A stretch of DNA of 64,000 bases, from the NCBI GenBank assembly GCA_964036315.1, contig OZ038510.1:86844164-86908163 (forward strand). Reading direction: 5' to 3'. The position numbers and the translations under genes are program-made. Below are positions 1-13,060 of this stretch, one piece after another (the stretch's first letter is position 1; each line of letters begins with the position of its first letter). Below the pieces are notes generated by a model. That model saw only the letters and a list, made by a program, of their open reading frames with translations. It did not search any database and was not told the DNA's origin. The stretch is from Acanthosepion esculentum. Its lineage: Eukaryota > Mollusca > Cephalopoda > Sepiida > Sepiidae.

Positions 1-1282
1 GACCAAAAATGAAGTATTTTCAATTTTATTTTTGCATATTCATTTTATTACTGTTTCCTATGCAGTTTGAGGCGTAGAAAAGATCATTCCCTGACGCAGG
101 CATGGAAGATGAATCACTTAAATCGCACTTTGAAGGTGGAGGTTTCAGTCAAGAGTTGACCAAAAATTACGATTCTCAATTTGATTTTTGCATATTCATT
201 TTATTACTGTTTCCTATGTAGTTTGAGGGGTAGAAAAAGAAAATATCATTCCCAGTCGCAGGCATGAAAGATAAATCTATTAAATCACAATTTGAAAGTG
301 GACGTTTCAGTCAAGAGTCGAACAAAATTGACGATTTTCAATTTTATTTTTGCATATTCATTTTATTACTGTTTCCTATGTAGTTTGAGGCGTAGAAAAA
401 GAAAAAAATCATTCCCACACGCAGGCATGCAAGATAAATCCCTTAAATCGCACTTTGAAGGTGGAGGTTTCAGTCAAGAGTCGACCAAAAATGACGATTT
501 TCAATTTTATTTTTGCATATTCATTTTATTACTGTTTCCTATGTAGTTTGAGGCGTAGAAAAAGAAAAGATCATTCGCAGCCGCATGCATGCAAGATTAA
601 GTCGCACTTTGAACGTGGAGGTTTCAGTCAAGTGTCGAGCAAAAATGACGATTTTCAATTTTATTTTTGCATATTCATTTTATTACTGTTTCCTCTGTAG
701 TTTGAGGCGTAGAAAGAGAAAAGATCATTCCCAGACGCAGGCATGCAAGATAAATCCCTTAAATCGCACTTTGAAGGTGGAGGTTTCTGTCGAGATTCAA
801 CCAAAAAATTACACTTTTCAATTTTATTTTTGCATATTTATTTTATTACTGTTTCCTATGTAGTTTGAGGGGTAGAAAAAGAAAATATCATTCCCAGTCG
901 CAGGCATGAAAGATAAATCTATTAAATCACAATTTGAAGGTGGACGTTTCAGTCAAGAGTCGAACAAAATTGACGATTTTCAATTTTATTTTTGCATATT
1001 CATTTTACTGTTTCCTATGTAGTTTGAGGCGTAGAAAAAGAAAAAATCATTCCCACACGCAGGCATGCAAGATAAATCCCTTAAATCGCACTTTGAAGGT
1101 GGAGGTTTCAGTCAAGAGTCGACCAAAAATGAGGATTTTATATTTTATTTTTGCATATTCATTTTATTACTGTTTCCTATGTAGTTTGAGGCGTAGAAAA
1201 AGAAAAGATCATTCCCAGACACAAGCATGCAAGATAAATCCCTTAAATCGCACTTTGAAGGTGGAGGTTTCAGTCAAGAGTC
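1..1282 (+). repeat. Sat162 eight-monomer higher-order repeat, copy 1
   Basis: Position 1 onward matches position 1283 onward almost base for base. Shared private variants include 'atgaagtattttcaa', 'tatgcagtttgag' with a shortened purine stretch, and 'catggaagatgaatcac'. The offset is exactly 1282 bp. A sub-period of four monomers (about 641 bp) is visible inside it: the 'catgaaagataaatctatt' monomer occurs at 263, 905 and 1545, and its neighbours also match four units apart. The HOR is therefore a doubled four-mer. Confidence 0.85.
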
Positions 1283-1637
1283 GACCAAAAATGAAGTATT
1301 TTCAATTTTATTTTTGTATATTCATTTTATTACTGTTTCCTATGCAGTTTGAGGCGTAGAAAAGATCATTCCCTGACGCAGGCATGGAAGATGAATCACT
1401 TAAATCGCACTTTGAAGGTGGAGGTTTCAGTCAAGAGTTGACCAAAAATTACGATTCTCAATTTGATTTTTGCATATTCATTTTATTACTGTTTCCTATG
1501 TAGTTTGAGGGGTAGAAAAAGAAAATATCATTCCCAGTCGCAGGCATGAAAGATAAATCTATTAAATCACAATTTGAAGGTGGACGTTTCAGTCAAGAGT
1601 CGAAAAAAATTGACGATTTTCAATTTTATTTTTGCAT
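1283..1637 (+). repeat. Sat162 higher-order repeat, truncated copy 2
   Basis: This begins a second copy of the 1282 bp HOR and is cut after about 355 bp by the switch into SatGC. It differs from copy 1 at only a few visible positions, for example 'gtatattc' for 'gcatattc' near 1316. That suggests recent amplification of the HOR relative to the divergence among monomers. Confidence 0.85.
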
Positions 1638-1643
1638 GGGACT
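1634..1643. other. Junction Sat162 / SatGC
   Basis: The Sat162 string 'tttttgcat' is followed by 'gggact' instead of its usual 'attcatttt'. The switch lies between 1637 and 1638 with no filler. The first SatGC unit carries the minority variant 'gggactttcttgg' rather than 'gggactttctggg'. The right-hand SatGC block starts with the same variant at 53719. Confidence 0.85.
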
Positions 1644-4600
1644 TTCTTGGACTGGGGGTCGTCTGCGTGGGTCTTTCTGGGACTGGGGTCGTCTGCGTGG
1701 GTACTTTATGGGACTGGGGGTCGTCTGCGTGGGACTTTCTGGGACTGTCTCCTGGGTGGGGGTCTTCTGTTTTGGACTTTCTGGGACTGTCTCCTGGGTG
1801 GGGGGTCGTCTGCGTGGGACTTTCTGGGACAGGGGGTCGTCTGCGTGGGACTTTCTTGGACTGTCTCCTGGGTGGGGGGTCGTCTGCGTGGGACTTTCTG
1901 GGTCTGTCTCCTGGGTGGGGGTCGTCAGCGTGGGACTTTCTGGGACTGTGTGTCGTCTGCCTGGGACATTCTGGGACTGTCTCCTGGGTGGGGGGTCGTC
2001 TGCGTGGGACTTTGTCGGACTGGGGGTCGTCTGCATGGGACTTGCTGGGACTGTGGGTCGTCTGCGTGGGACTTTCTGCGAGTGTCTCCTGTCTGGGGGG
2101 TCGCGTTCGTGGGACTTACTGGGACTGGGGGTCGTCTGCGTGGGACATTCTGTGTCTGTCTCCTGAGTGGGGCTCGTCTGCGTGGGACTTTCTGGGTCTG
2201 GGGTCGTCTGCGTGTGTCTTTCTGGGACTGTCTTTTGGGTGGGGAGTCGTCTGCATGGGACTTTCTGGGACTGGGGGTCGTCCGCGTGGGACTTTCTGTG
2301 TCTGTCTCCTGAGTGGGGCTCGTCTGCGTGGGACTTTCTGGGTCTGGGGTCGTCTGCGTGTGTCTTTCTGGGACTGTCTTTTGGGTGGGGAGTCGTCTGC
2401 ATGGGACTTTCTGGGACTGGGGGTCGTCCGCGTGGGACTTTCTGGGACTGTCTCCAGGCTGGGGGGTCTTCTGCGTGGGACTTCTGGGACTGGGGATCGT
2501 CTGCGTGGGACATTCTGGGACTGGGGGTCGACTGCGTGGGACATTCTGTGTCTGTCTACTGAGTGGGGGGTCGTCTGCGTGGGACTTTCTGGGTCTGGGG
2601 TCGTCTGCGTGGGTCTTTCTGGGACTGTCTCCTGTCTGGGGGGTCGTCTGCGTGGGACTTTCTGGGTCTGTCTCCTGGGTGGGGGGTCGTCTGCGTGGGA
2701 CTTTGTGGGACTGGGGGTTGTCTGTTTGGGATTTTCTGGGACTGGGGGGTCGTCTGCGTGAGACTTTCTGGGACTGGAGGTCGTCTGCGTGGGACTTTTT
2801 GGGACTGGCTCCTGGGTGGGGGGTCGTCTTCCTGGGACTTTCTGGGACTGGGGGTCGTCTGCGTTTGACTTTCTGGGACTGGAGGTCTTCTGCGTGGGAC
2901 TTTCTGTGACTGTCTCCTGGGTGGGGGGTCGTCTGATTGGGACATTCTGGACTGGGGGTCGTCTGTGTTGGACTTTCTGGGACTGGGGGTCGTCTGCGTG
3001 GGACTTTCTGTGACTGGGGGTCGTCTGCGTGGCACATTCTGGCACTCTCCTGGTTGGGGGGTCGTCTGCTTGGGACTTTCTGGGACTGGGTGTCGTCTGC
3101 GTGGGACTTTCTGGGACTGTCTCCTGGGTGGGGGATCGTCTGCGTGGGACTTTCTGTGACTCGGGGTCGTCTGCGTGGGATTTTCTTGAACTGGGGGTCG
3201 TCTGCGTGGGTCTTTCTGGGACTGGGGTGGTCTGCGTGGGTACTTTATGGGACTGGGGGTCGTCTGCGTGGGACTTTCTGGGACTGTCTCCTGGGTGGGG
3301 GGTCTTCTGTTTTGGACTTTCTGGGACTGTCTCCTGGGTGGGGGGTCGTCTGCGTGGGACTTTCTGGGACAGGGGGTCGTCTGCGTGGGACTTTCTTGGA
3401 CTGTCTCCTGGGTGGGGGGTCGTCTGCGTGGGACTTTCTGGGTCTGTCTCCTGGGTGGGGGGTCGTCTGCGTGGGACTTTGTGGGACTGGGGGTTGTCTG
3501 TTTGGGACTTTCTGGGACTGGGGGGTCGTCTGCGTGGGACTTTCTGGGACTGTCTCCTGGCTGGGGGGTCGTCTGCGTGAGACATTCTGGGACTGGAGGT
3601 CGTCTGCGTGGGACTTTCTGTGACTGTCTCCTAGGTAGGGGGTCGTCTGTTTTGGACATTCTGGGACTGTCTCTAGGGCGGGGGGTCGTCTTCTTGGGAC
3701 TTTCTGGGACTGGGGGTCGTCTGCGTTGGACTTTCTGGGACTGGGGGTCGTCTGCGTGGGACTTTCTGGGACTGGGTGTCGTCTGCGTGGGACTTTCTGG
3801 GACTGGGGGTCGTCTGCGTGTGACTTTCTGGGACTGGGGGTCGTCTGCGTGGGACTTTCTGGGACTGTCTCCTGGGTGGGGGATCGTCTGCGTGGGACTT
3901 TCTGTGACTGTGGGTCGTCTGCGTGGGACATTCTTGGACTGGGGGTCGTCTGCGTGGGTCTTTCTGGGACTGGGGGTCGTCTGCGTGGGACATTCTGGCA
4001 CTGTCTCCTGGGTGGGGGGTCGTCAGCGTGGGACTTTCTGGGACTGTGTGTCGTCTGCCTGGGACATTCTGGGACTGTCTCCTGGCTGGGGGGTCGTCTG
4101 CGTGGGACTTTGTCGGACTGGGGGACGTCTGCATGGGACTTTCTGGGACTGTGGGTCGTCTGCGTGGGACTTTCTGCGAGTGGCTCCTGTCTGGGCGGTC
4201 GCGTTCGTGGGACTTTCTGGGCCTGGGGGTCGTCTGCGTTGGAATTTTTGGGTCTGTCTCCTGGGTGGGGGTTCCTCTGCGTGGGACTTTCTGGGACTGG
4301 GGATCGTCTGCGTGGGACTTTCTGGGACTGGGGGTCCTCTGCGTGGGACATTCTGTGTCTGTCTCCTGAGTGGGGCTCGTCTGCGTGGGACTTTCTGGGT
4401 CTGGGGTCGTCTGCGTGTGTCTTTCTGGGACTGTCTTTTGGGTGGGGGGTCGTCTGCATGGGATTTTCTGGGACTGGGGTCGTCCGCGTGGGACTTTCTG
4501 GGAATGTCTCCTGGCTGGGGGGTCTTCTGCGTGGGACTTCTGGGACTGGGGATCGTCTGCGTGGGACATTCTGGGACTGGGGGTCGACTGCGTGGGACAT

Positions 4601-5236
4601 TCTGTGTCTGTCTACTGAGTGGGGGTCGTCTGCGTGGGACTTTCTGGGTCTGGGGTCGTCTGCGTGACACTTTCTGGGACTGGAGGTCGTCTGCGTGGGA
4701 ATTTTTGGGACTGGCTCCTGGGTGGGGGGTCGTCTTCCTGGGACTTTCTGGGACTGGGGGTCGCCTGCGTTGGACTTTCTGGGACTGGGGGTCGTCTGCG
4801 TGGGACTTTCTGTGACTGTCTCCTGGGTGGGGGGTCGTCTGTTTTGGACATTCTGGGATTGTCTCCAGGGCGTGGGGTCGTCTTCTTGGGACTTTCTGGG
4901 ACTGGGGGTCGCCTGCGTTGGACTTTCTGGGACTGGAGGTCGTCTGCGTGGGACATTCTGTGACTGTCTCCTGGGTGGGGGGTCGCCTGATTGGGACATT
5001 CTGGCCTGAGTGTCGTCTGTGTTGGACTTTCTGGGACTGGGGTTCGTCTGCGTGGGACTTTCTGTGACTGTCTCCAGGGTGTGGGGTCGACTTCGTGGGA
5101 ATTTCTGGGACTGGGAGTCGTCTGCGTGGGACTTTCTGTGACTGGGGGTCGTCTGCCTGGGACATTCTGGCACTCTCCTGGGTGGGGGGTCGTCTGCGTG
5201 GGACTTTCTGGGACTGGGTGTCGTCTGCGTGGGACT

Positions 5237-7808
5237 TTCTGGGACTGTCTCCTGGGTGGGGGATCGTCTGCGTGGGACTTTCTGTGACTGGGGGTCGTCT
5301 GCGTGGGACTTTCTTGGACTGGGGATCGTCTGCGTGGGTCTTTCTGGGACTGGGGTCGTCTGCGTGGGTACTTTATGGGACTGGGGGTCGTCTGCGTGGG
5401 ACTTTCTGGGACTGTCTCCTGGGTGGGGGGGTCTTCTGTTTTGGACTTTCTGGGACTGTCTCCTGGGTGGGGTGTCGTCTGCGTGGGACTTTCTGGGACA
5501 GGGGGTCGTCTGCGTGGGACTTTCTTGGACTGTCTCCTGGGTGGGGGGTCGTCTGCGTGGGACTTTCTGGGTCTGTCTCCTGGGTGGGGGGTTGTCTGCG
5601 TGGGACTTTGTGGGACTGGGTGTTGTCTGTTTGGGACTTTCTGGGACTGGGGGGGTCGTCTGCGTAGGACTTTCTGGGACTGACTCCTGGCTGGGGGGTC
5701 GTCTGCTTGAGACTTTCTGGGACTGGAGGTCGTCTGCGTGGGACTTTCTGGGACTGGCTCCTGGGTGGGAGTCGTCTGCATGGGACATTCTGGTACTGGG
5801 AGTCGTCTTCGTGGGACATTCTGGGACTGTCTCCTGGGTGGGGGGTCGTCTGCGTTGGACATTCTGGGAATTGGGTTCGTCTGCGTGGGACTTTCTGGGA
5901 CTGGGTGTCGTCTGCGTGGGACATTGTGGGACTGGGGCTCGTCTTCGTCGGACTTTCTGGGACTGTCTCGTGTGTGGAAGGTCGCCTGCGTGGGACTTTC
6001 TGTGACTGTCTCCTGGGTGGGGTGTCCTCTACGTGGGACTTTCTGGGACTTGGGGTCGTCTACGTGGGTCTTTCTGGGACTGGGGGTCTACTGCGTGGGA
6101 CTTTCGGGGACTGTCTCCTGGGTGGGTGGTCGTCTGCGTGGGACTTTCTGGGACAGTCTCCTGGGTTGGGGTCGTCTAAAAGGGATTTTCTGGGACTGGG
6201 GGTCGTCTGCGTGGGAATTCCTGGGACTGGGGGTCGTCTGCGTGGGTCTTTCTGGGACTGGGGTTCGCCTGCGTGGGTCTTTCTGGTACTGTCTTCTGGG
6301 TGGGGGGTCGTCTGCGTGGGACAATCTGGAACTGGGTGTCGTCTGCGTTGGACTTTCTGGGACTGGGGGTCGTCTGCGTGGGACTTTCTGGGACTGTGCG
6401 TAGTCTGCGTGGGACTTTCTGTGACTGTCTCCTAGGTGGGGGGTCGTCTGTTTTGGACATTCTGGGACTGTCTCTAGGGCGGGGGGGTCGTCTTCTTGGG
6501 ACTTTCTGGGACTGGGGGTCGTCTGCGTTGGACTTTCTGGGACTGGGGGTCGTCTGCGTGGGACTTTCTGTGACTATCTCCAGGGTGTGGGGTCGTCTTC
6601 GTGGGACTTTCTGGTACTCGGTGTCGTCTGCGTGGGACTTTCTGGGACTGGGGGTCTTCTGCGTGTGACTTTCTGGGACTGGGGGTCGTCTGCGTGGGAA
6701 TTTCTGGGACTGTCTCCTGGGTGGGGGATCGTCTGCGTGGGACTTTCTGTGACTGTGGGTCGTCTGCGTGGGACATTCTTGGACTGGGGGTCGTCTGCGT
6801 GGGTCTTTCTGGGACTGGGGGTCGTCTGCGTGGGACATTCTGGCACTGTCTCCTGGGTGGGGGGTCGTCTGCGTGGGACTTTCTGGGACTGTCTCCTGGG
6901 TGGGGGATCGTCTGCGTGGGACTTTCTGTGACTGGGGGTCGTCTGCGTGGGACTTTCTTGGACTGGGGGTCGTCTGCGTGGGTCTTTCTGGGACTGGGAG
7001 ACGTCTGCGTGGGTACTTTATGGGACTGGGGGTCGTCTGCGTGGGACTTTCTGGGACTGTCGCCTGGGTGGGGGGTCGTCTGCGTGGGACTTTCTGGGTC
7101 TGTCTCCTGGGTGGGGGGTCGTCTGCGTGGGACTTTGTGGGACTGGGGATTGTCTGCGTGGGACTTTCTGGGACTGTGTCCTGGCTGGGGGGTCGTCTGC
7201 GTGAGACTTTCTGGGACTGGAGGTCGTCTGCGTGGGACTTTCTGGGACTGGCTCCTGGGTGTGGGGTCGTCTGCGTGGAACGTTCTGGGACTGTCTCCTG
7301 GGTGGGGGTCGTCTGCATGGGACATTCTGGGACTGGGGGTCGTCTGCATGGGACATTCTGGGACTGTCTCCTGGCTGGGGGGTCGTTTGCGTTGGACATT
7401 CTGGGACTTGGGGTCGTCTGCGTGGGACTTTCTGCGAATGTCTCCTGGCTTGGGGGTCGTCTGCGTGGGACTTTCTGTGACTGTCTCCTGGGTGGGGGGT
7501 CGTCTGTTTGGGAATTTTGGGACTGTCTACTGTGTCGGGTGTCGTCTGCGTGGGACATTCTGGGACTGGGGTTCGTCTGCGTGGGAGTTTCTGGGACTGG
7601 GGTTCGTCTGCGTGCGACTTTCTGGGACTGTCTCCTGGGTGGGGGGTCGTCTGCGTGGGACTTTCTGTGACTGGGGGTCGTCTGCGTGGGATTTACTGTG
7701 ACTGTCTTCTGGGTGGGGGGTCGTCTGTTTGGGACATTCTGGGACTGTCTCCAGGGTGGGGTCGTCTTCGTGGGACTTTCTGGGACTGGGGGTCGTCTGC
7801 GTGGCACT
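5237..7808 (+). repeat. SatGC higher-order repeat, copy A (2572 bp)
   Basis: The order of 31/43 bp units and their private variants is reproduced at 7809 onward. Landmarks are 'tactttatggg' (5369 and 7941), 'tcttctgttttggac' and 'cgtctaaaagggatt'. The offset starts at 2572 bp and shortens in steps to 2348, 2233 and 2190 because copy B lacks groups of units. Confidence 0.85.
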
Positions 7809-10004
7809 TTCTGGGACTGTCTCCTGGGTGGGGGATCGTCTGCGTGGGAGTTTCTGTGACTGGGGGTCGTCTGCGTGGGACTTTCTTGGACTGGGGATCG
7901 TCTGCGTGGGTCTTTCTGGGACTGGGGTCGTCTGCGTGGGTACTTTATGGGACTGGGGGTCGTCTGCGTGGGACTTTCTGGGACTGTCTCCTGGGTGGGG
8001 GGGTCTTCTGTTTTGGACTTTCTGGGACTGTCTCCTGGGTGGGGTGTCGTCTGCGTGGGACTTTCTGGGACAGGGGGTCGTCTGCGTGGGACTTTCTTGG
8101 ACTGTCTCCTGGGTGGGAGTCGTCTGCATGGGACATTCTGGTACTGGGAGTCGTCTTCGTGGGACATTCTGGGACTGTCTCCTGGGTGGGGGGTCGTCTG
8201 CGTTGGACATTCTGGGAATTGGGTTCGTCTGCGTGGGACTTTCTGGGACTGGGTGTCGTCTGCGTGGGACATTGTGGGACTGGGGCTCGTCTTCGTCGGA
8301 CTTTCTGGGACTGTCTCGTGTGTGGAAGGTCGCCTGCGTGGGACTTTCTGTGACTGTCTCCTGGGTGGGGTGTCCTCTACGTGGGACTTTCTGGGACTTG
8401 GGGTCGTCTACGTGGGTCTTTCTGGGACTGGGGGTCTACTGCGTGGGACTTTCGGTGACTGTCTCCTGGGTGGGTGGTCGTCTGCGTGGTACTTTCTGGG
8501 ACAGTCTCCTGGGTGGGGGTCGTCTAAAAGGGATTTTCTGGGACTGGGCGTCGTCTGCGTGGGAATTCCTGGGACTGGGGGTCGTCTGCGTGGGTCTTTC
8601 TGGGACTGGGGTTCGCCTGCGTGGGCCTTTCTGGTACTGTCTTCTGGGTGGGGGTTCGTCTGCGTGGGACAATCTGGAACTGGGTGTCGTCTGCGTTGGA
8701 CTTTCTGGGACTGGGGGTCGTCTGCGTGGGACTTTCTGGGACTGTGCGTAGTCTGCGTGGGACTTTCTGTGACTGTCTCCTAGGTGGGGGGTCGTCTGTT
8801 TTGGACATTCTGGGACTGTTTCTAGGGCGGGGGGGGGTCGTCTTCTTGGGACTTTCTGGGACTGGGGGTCGTCTGCGTTGGACTTTCTGGGACTGGGGGT
8901 CGTCTGCGTGGGACTTTCTGTGACTATCTCCAGGGTGTGGGGTCGTCTTCGTGGGACTTTCTGGGACTCGGTGTCGTCTGCGTGGGACTTTCTGGGACTG
9001 GGGGTCGTCTGCGTGTGACTTTCTGGGACTGGGGGTCGTCTGCGTGGGAATTTCTGGGACTGTCTCCTGGGTGGGGGATCGTCTGCGTGGGACTTTCTGT
9101 GATTGTGGGTCGTCTGCGTGGGACATTCTTGGACTGGGGGTCGTCTGCGTGGGTCTTTCTGTGACTGGGGGTCGTCTGCGTGGGACTTTCTTGGACTGGG
9201 GGTCGTCTGCGTGGGTCTTTCTGGGACTGGGAGACGTCTGCGTGGGTACTTTATGGGACTGGGGGTCGTCTGCGTGGGACTTTCTGGGACTGTCGCCTGG
9301 GTGGGGGGTCGTCTGCGTGGGACTTTCTGGGTCTGTCTCCTGGGTGGGGGGTCGTCTGCGTGGGACTTTGTGGGACTGGGGATTGTCTGCGTGGGACTTT
9401 CTGGGACTGTGTCCTGGCTGGGGGGTCGTCTGCGTGAGACTTTCTGGGACTGGAGGTCGTCTGCGTGGGACTTTCTGGGACTGGCTCCTGGGTGTGGGGT
9501 CGTCTGCGTGGAACGTTCTGGGACTGTCTCCTGGGTGGGGGTCGTCTGCATGGGACATTCTGGGACTGGGGGTCGTCTGCATGGGACATTCTGGGACTGT
9601 TTCCTGGCTGGGGGGTCGTTTGCGTTGGACATTCTGGGACTTGGGGTCGTCTGCGTGGGACTTTCTGCGAATGTCTCCTGGCTTGGGGGTCGTCTGTTTG
9701 GGAATTTTGGGACTGTCTACTGTGTCGGGTGTCGTCTGCGTGGGACATTCTGGGACTGGGGTTCGTCTGCGTGGGAGTTTCTGGGACTGGGGTTCGTCTG
9801 CGTGCGACTTTCTGGGACTGTCTCCTGGGTGGGGGGTCGTCTGCGTGGGACTTTCTGTGACTGGGGGTCGTCTGCGTGGGATTTACTGTGACTGTCTCCT
9901 GGGTGGGGGGTCGTCTGTTTGGGACATTCTGGGACTGTCTCCAGGGTGGGGTCATCTTCGTGGGACTTTCTGGGACTGGGGGTCGTCTGCGTGGCACTTT
10001 CTGG
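7809..10004 (+). repeat. SatGC higher-order repeat, copy B (~2196 bp)
   Basis: Near-identical to 5237-7808 but lacking three groups of whole units. One is about 224 bp (six units, copy A about 5529-5752). One is about 117 bp (three units, copy A about 6820-6937). One is 43 bp (one long unit, copy A about 7460-7503). After about 10004 the unit order departs from copy A. Confidence 0.8.
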
Positions 10005-12479
10005 GACTGGCTCCTGAGTGTGGGGTCGTCTGCGTGGAACTTTCTGGGACTGTCTCCTGGGTGGGTGTCGTCTGCATGGGACATTCTGGGACTGGGGGTC
10101 GTCTGCGTGGGACATTCTGGGACTGGGGGTCGTCTGAGTGGGACTTTCTGTGACTGTCTCCTGTGTGGGGGGTCGTCGGTTTGGGACATTCTGGGACTGT
10201 CTCCAGGGTGGGGGTCGTCTTCGTGGGACTTTCTGGGACTAGGGTCGTATGCGTGGGACTTTCTGGGACTGGGTGTAGTCTGCGTGGGACTTTCTGAGAC
10301 TTGGGGTCGTCTGCGTGGGACATTCTGGCATTGTCAACTGGGTGGCGGGTCGTCTGCTTGGGACTTTCTGGGACTGGGTGTTTTCTGCGTGTGACTTTCT
10401 GGGACTGTCTCCTGGGTGGGGGATCGTCTGCGTGGGACTTTCTGGGACTGGGTTTCGTCTGCGTGGGACTTTCTGTGACTGTCTCCTGGGTGGGGGGTCG
10501 TCTGTTTGGGACTTTCTGTGACTGTCTACTGTGTGGGGGGTCTTCTGCGTGGGACTTTCTGGGGCTGGGTGTCGTCTGCGTGGGACTTTCTGGGACTGGG
10601 GTTCGTCTGCGTGGGACTTTCTGGGACTGGGTTTCGTCTGCGTGGGACATTCTGGGACTGTCTCGTGGGTGGGGGGTCGTCTGCGTGGGACATTCTGGGA
10701 CTTGGGGTCGTCTGCGTGGGACTTTCTGGGACTGGGGGTCGTCTGCATGGGACTTTCTGGGACTGTCTCCTGGGTGGGGGTCGTCTGCGTGGGACTTTCT
10801 GGTACTGGTGGTCGTCTGCGTGGGACTTTCTGGGATTGGGGGTCGTCTGCGTGGGTCTTTCTGGGACTGTCTCATGGGTGGGGGGTCATCTGCCTTGGAC
10901 TTTCTGGGACTGGGGTTCGTCTGCGTGGGACTTTCTGGGACTGTCTCCTGTGTGGGGTTCGTCTGCGTGGGACTTTCTGGGACTGGGGTTCGTCTGTGTG
11001 GGACTTTCTGCGAATGTCTCATGGCTTGGGGTCGTCTGCGTGGGACTTTCTGGGACTGGGGGTCGTCTGCGTGGGACTTTCTTTGACTGTCTCCTGTGTG
11101 TGGGGACGTCTGCGTGGGACTTTCTGGGACTGTCTCCTGGGTGGGGGTCTTCTGCGTGGGACTTTCTGGGACTGGGGGTCGTCTGCGTTGGACTTTCTGG
11201 GACTGTCTCCTGGGTGGGTGGTCGTCTGCGTGGGACTTTCTGGGACTGTCTCCTGGGTGGGGGTCGTCTGCGTGGGACTTTCTGGGACTGGTGGTCGTCT
11301 GCGTGGGACTTTCTGTGTCTGTCTCCTGGGTGGGGGGTCGTCTGCGTGGGACTTTGTGGGACTGGGGTTCGTCTGCGTGGGACATTCTGGGACTCCTCTC
11401 CTGGGTGGGGGTCGTCTGCATGGGACTTTCTGGGACTGGGTGTCGTATGCGTGGGACTTTCTGGGACTGGGGGTCGTCTGCGTGTGACATTCTGGGACTG
11501 GGGGTCGTCTGCGTGGGACTTTCTGGGACTGTCTCCTTGGTGGGGGATCGTCTGCGTGGGACTTTCTGTGACTGGGGGATCGTCTGCGTGGGACTTTCTG
11601 TGACTGGGGTCGTCTGCGTGGGACTTTCTTGGACTGGGGGTCGTCTGCGTGGGTCTTTCTTGGACTGGGGGTCGTCTGCGTGGGTACTTTATGGGACTGG
11701 GGGTCGTCTGCGTGGGACTTTCTGGGACTGGGTGTCGTCTGCGTGGGACTTTCTGGGACTGTCTCCTGGGTGGGGGTCGTCTGCGTGGGACTTTCTGGGA
11801 CTGGGGGTCGTCTGCGTGGGACTTTCTGGGACTGTCTCCTGGGTGGGGGTCGTCTGCGTGGGACTTTCTGGGATTGGTGGTCGTCTGCGTGGGACTTTCA
11901 GTGTCTGTCTCCTGGGTGGGGTGTCGTCTGCGTGGGACTTTGTGGGACTGGGGTTCGTCTGCGTGGGACTTTCTGGGACTCCTCTCCTGGGTGGGGGTCG
12001 TCTGCATGGGACTTTCTGGGACTGGGGGTCGTCTGCGTGGGACATTCTGGGACTGGGTGTGGTTTGCGTGGGACTTTCTGTGACTGTCTCCGGGGTGGAG
12101 GGTCGTCTGTTTGGGTCTTTCTGGGACTGTCTACTGTGTGGGGGGTCGTCTGCGTGGGACTTTCTGGGACTGGGGGTCGTCTGCGTTGGACTTTCTTGGA
12201 CTGGGTGTCGTCTGCGTGGGACTTTCTGGGACTGGAGTTCGTCTTCGTGGGACTTTCTTGGACTGTCTCCTGGGTGGGGGTCGTCTGCGTGGGACTTTGT
12301 CGGACTGGGGGACGTCTGCATGGGACTTTCTGGGACTGTGGGTCGTCTGCGTGGGACTTTCTGCGAGTGGCTGCTGTCTGGGGGGTCGCGTTCGTGGGAC
12401 TTTCTCGGACTGGGGTTCGTCTGCGTTGGAATTTCTGGGACTGTCTCCTGGGTGGGTGTTCCTCTGCGTGGGACTTTCT

Positions 12480-13060
12480 GGGACTGTCTCGTGTGTGGAG
12501 TGTCGTCTGCGTGGGACTATCTGTGACTGTCTCCTGGGTGGGGTGTCTTCTACGTGGGACTTCCTGGGACTGTGGGTCGTCTGCGTGGGACTTTCTGGGA
12601 CTGGGGCTCGTCTCCTTGGTACTTTCTGGGACTGTCTCCTGGGTGGGTGGTCGTCTGCGTGGAACTTTCTGGGACTATGGGTCGTCTCCGTGGGACTTTC
12701 TGGGACTGTCTCCTGGGTTGTGGCTCGTCTCTGTGGGACTTTGTGGGACTGGGGGTCGTCTGCGTGGGATTTTCTGGGACTGGGGCTCGTCTTCGTGGGA
12801 CGTTCTTGGACTGTCTCGTGTGTGAAGGGTCGTCTGCGTGGGACTTTCTGGGACTTGGGGTCGTCTGCGTGGGACTTTCTGGGACTGTCTCCTGGGTGGG
12901 GGGTCGTCTGTTTGGGACTTTTGGGGACTGTCTACTGTGTGGGGGGTCGTCTGCGTGGGACTTTCTCGAACTGGGGGTCGTCTCCGTGGGACTTTCTGGG
13001 ACTGGGGGACGTCTGCGTGGGTACTTTCTGGGACTGGGTGTCGTCATCGTGGGACTTTCT
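12480..13060 (+). repeat. SatGC local tandem duplication, copy 1 (581 bp)
   Basis: Begins with the private variant 'gtctcgtgtgtggagtg' and contains 'tcttctacgtgggacttcc'. The same series restarts 581 bp downstream, for example 'ctacgtggga' at 12550 and 13131. It is a local HOR distinct from the 2.2-2.6 kb one. Confidence 0.75.

Larger units (their letters stand above)
1..1637 (+). repeat. Sat162 tandem satellite array (~162 bp unit, ~10 copies)
   Basis: Head-to-tail AT-rich repeat. The anchor 'catg' after 'gcagg' recurs at 101, 263, 425, 588, 742, 905, 1064, 1226, 1383 and 1545, giving spacings of 154-163 bp with 162 most common. Each unit carries a T-rich half (tttttgcatattcatttt), a purine stretch (gaggcgtagaaaaagaaaa) and a GC-richer part (gaaggtggaggtttcagtc). 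The array enters from beyond the window edge and stops mid-unit at 1637, directly against SatGC. Because 162 is divisible by three, one frame gives 54-residue periodic peptides of 80-140 codons, cut by the recurrent 'tatgtag' stop. I regard these as non-coding. No known satellite or transposon was recognised. Confidence 0.95.

Noticed and set aside
934..1359. 141-codon frame in Sat162 and similar 80-90 codon frames
   Set aside because: 54-residue periodic translation of the satellite. Neighbouring units are cut by a recurrent stop and there is no conserved start.
3245..5788. 847-codon minus-strand open frame encoding a Pro/Arg/Ser/Thr-rich 31-residue repeat protein
   Set aside because: It is a frame through SatGC, whose unit has no stop in any frame. 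Equally long frames overlap it on both strands, the start is arbitrary and it ends at a random mutation. No promoter or splice context is visible.
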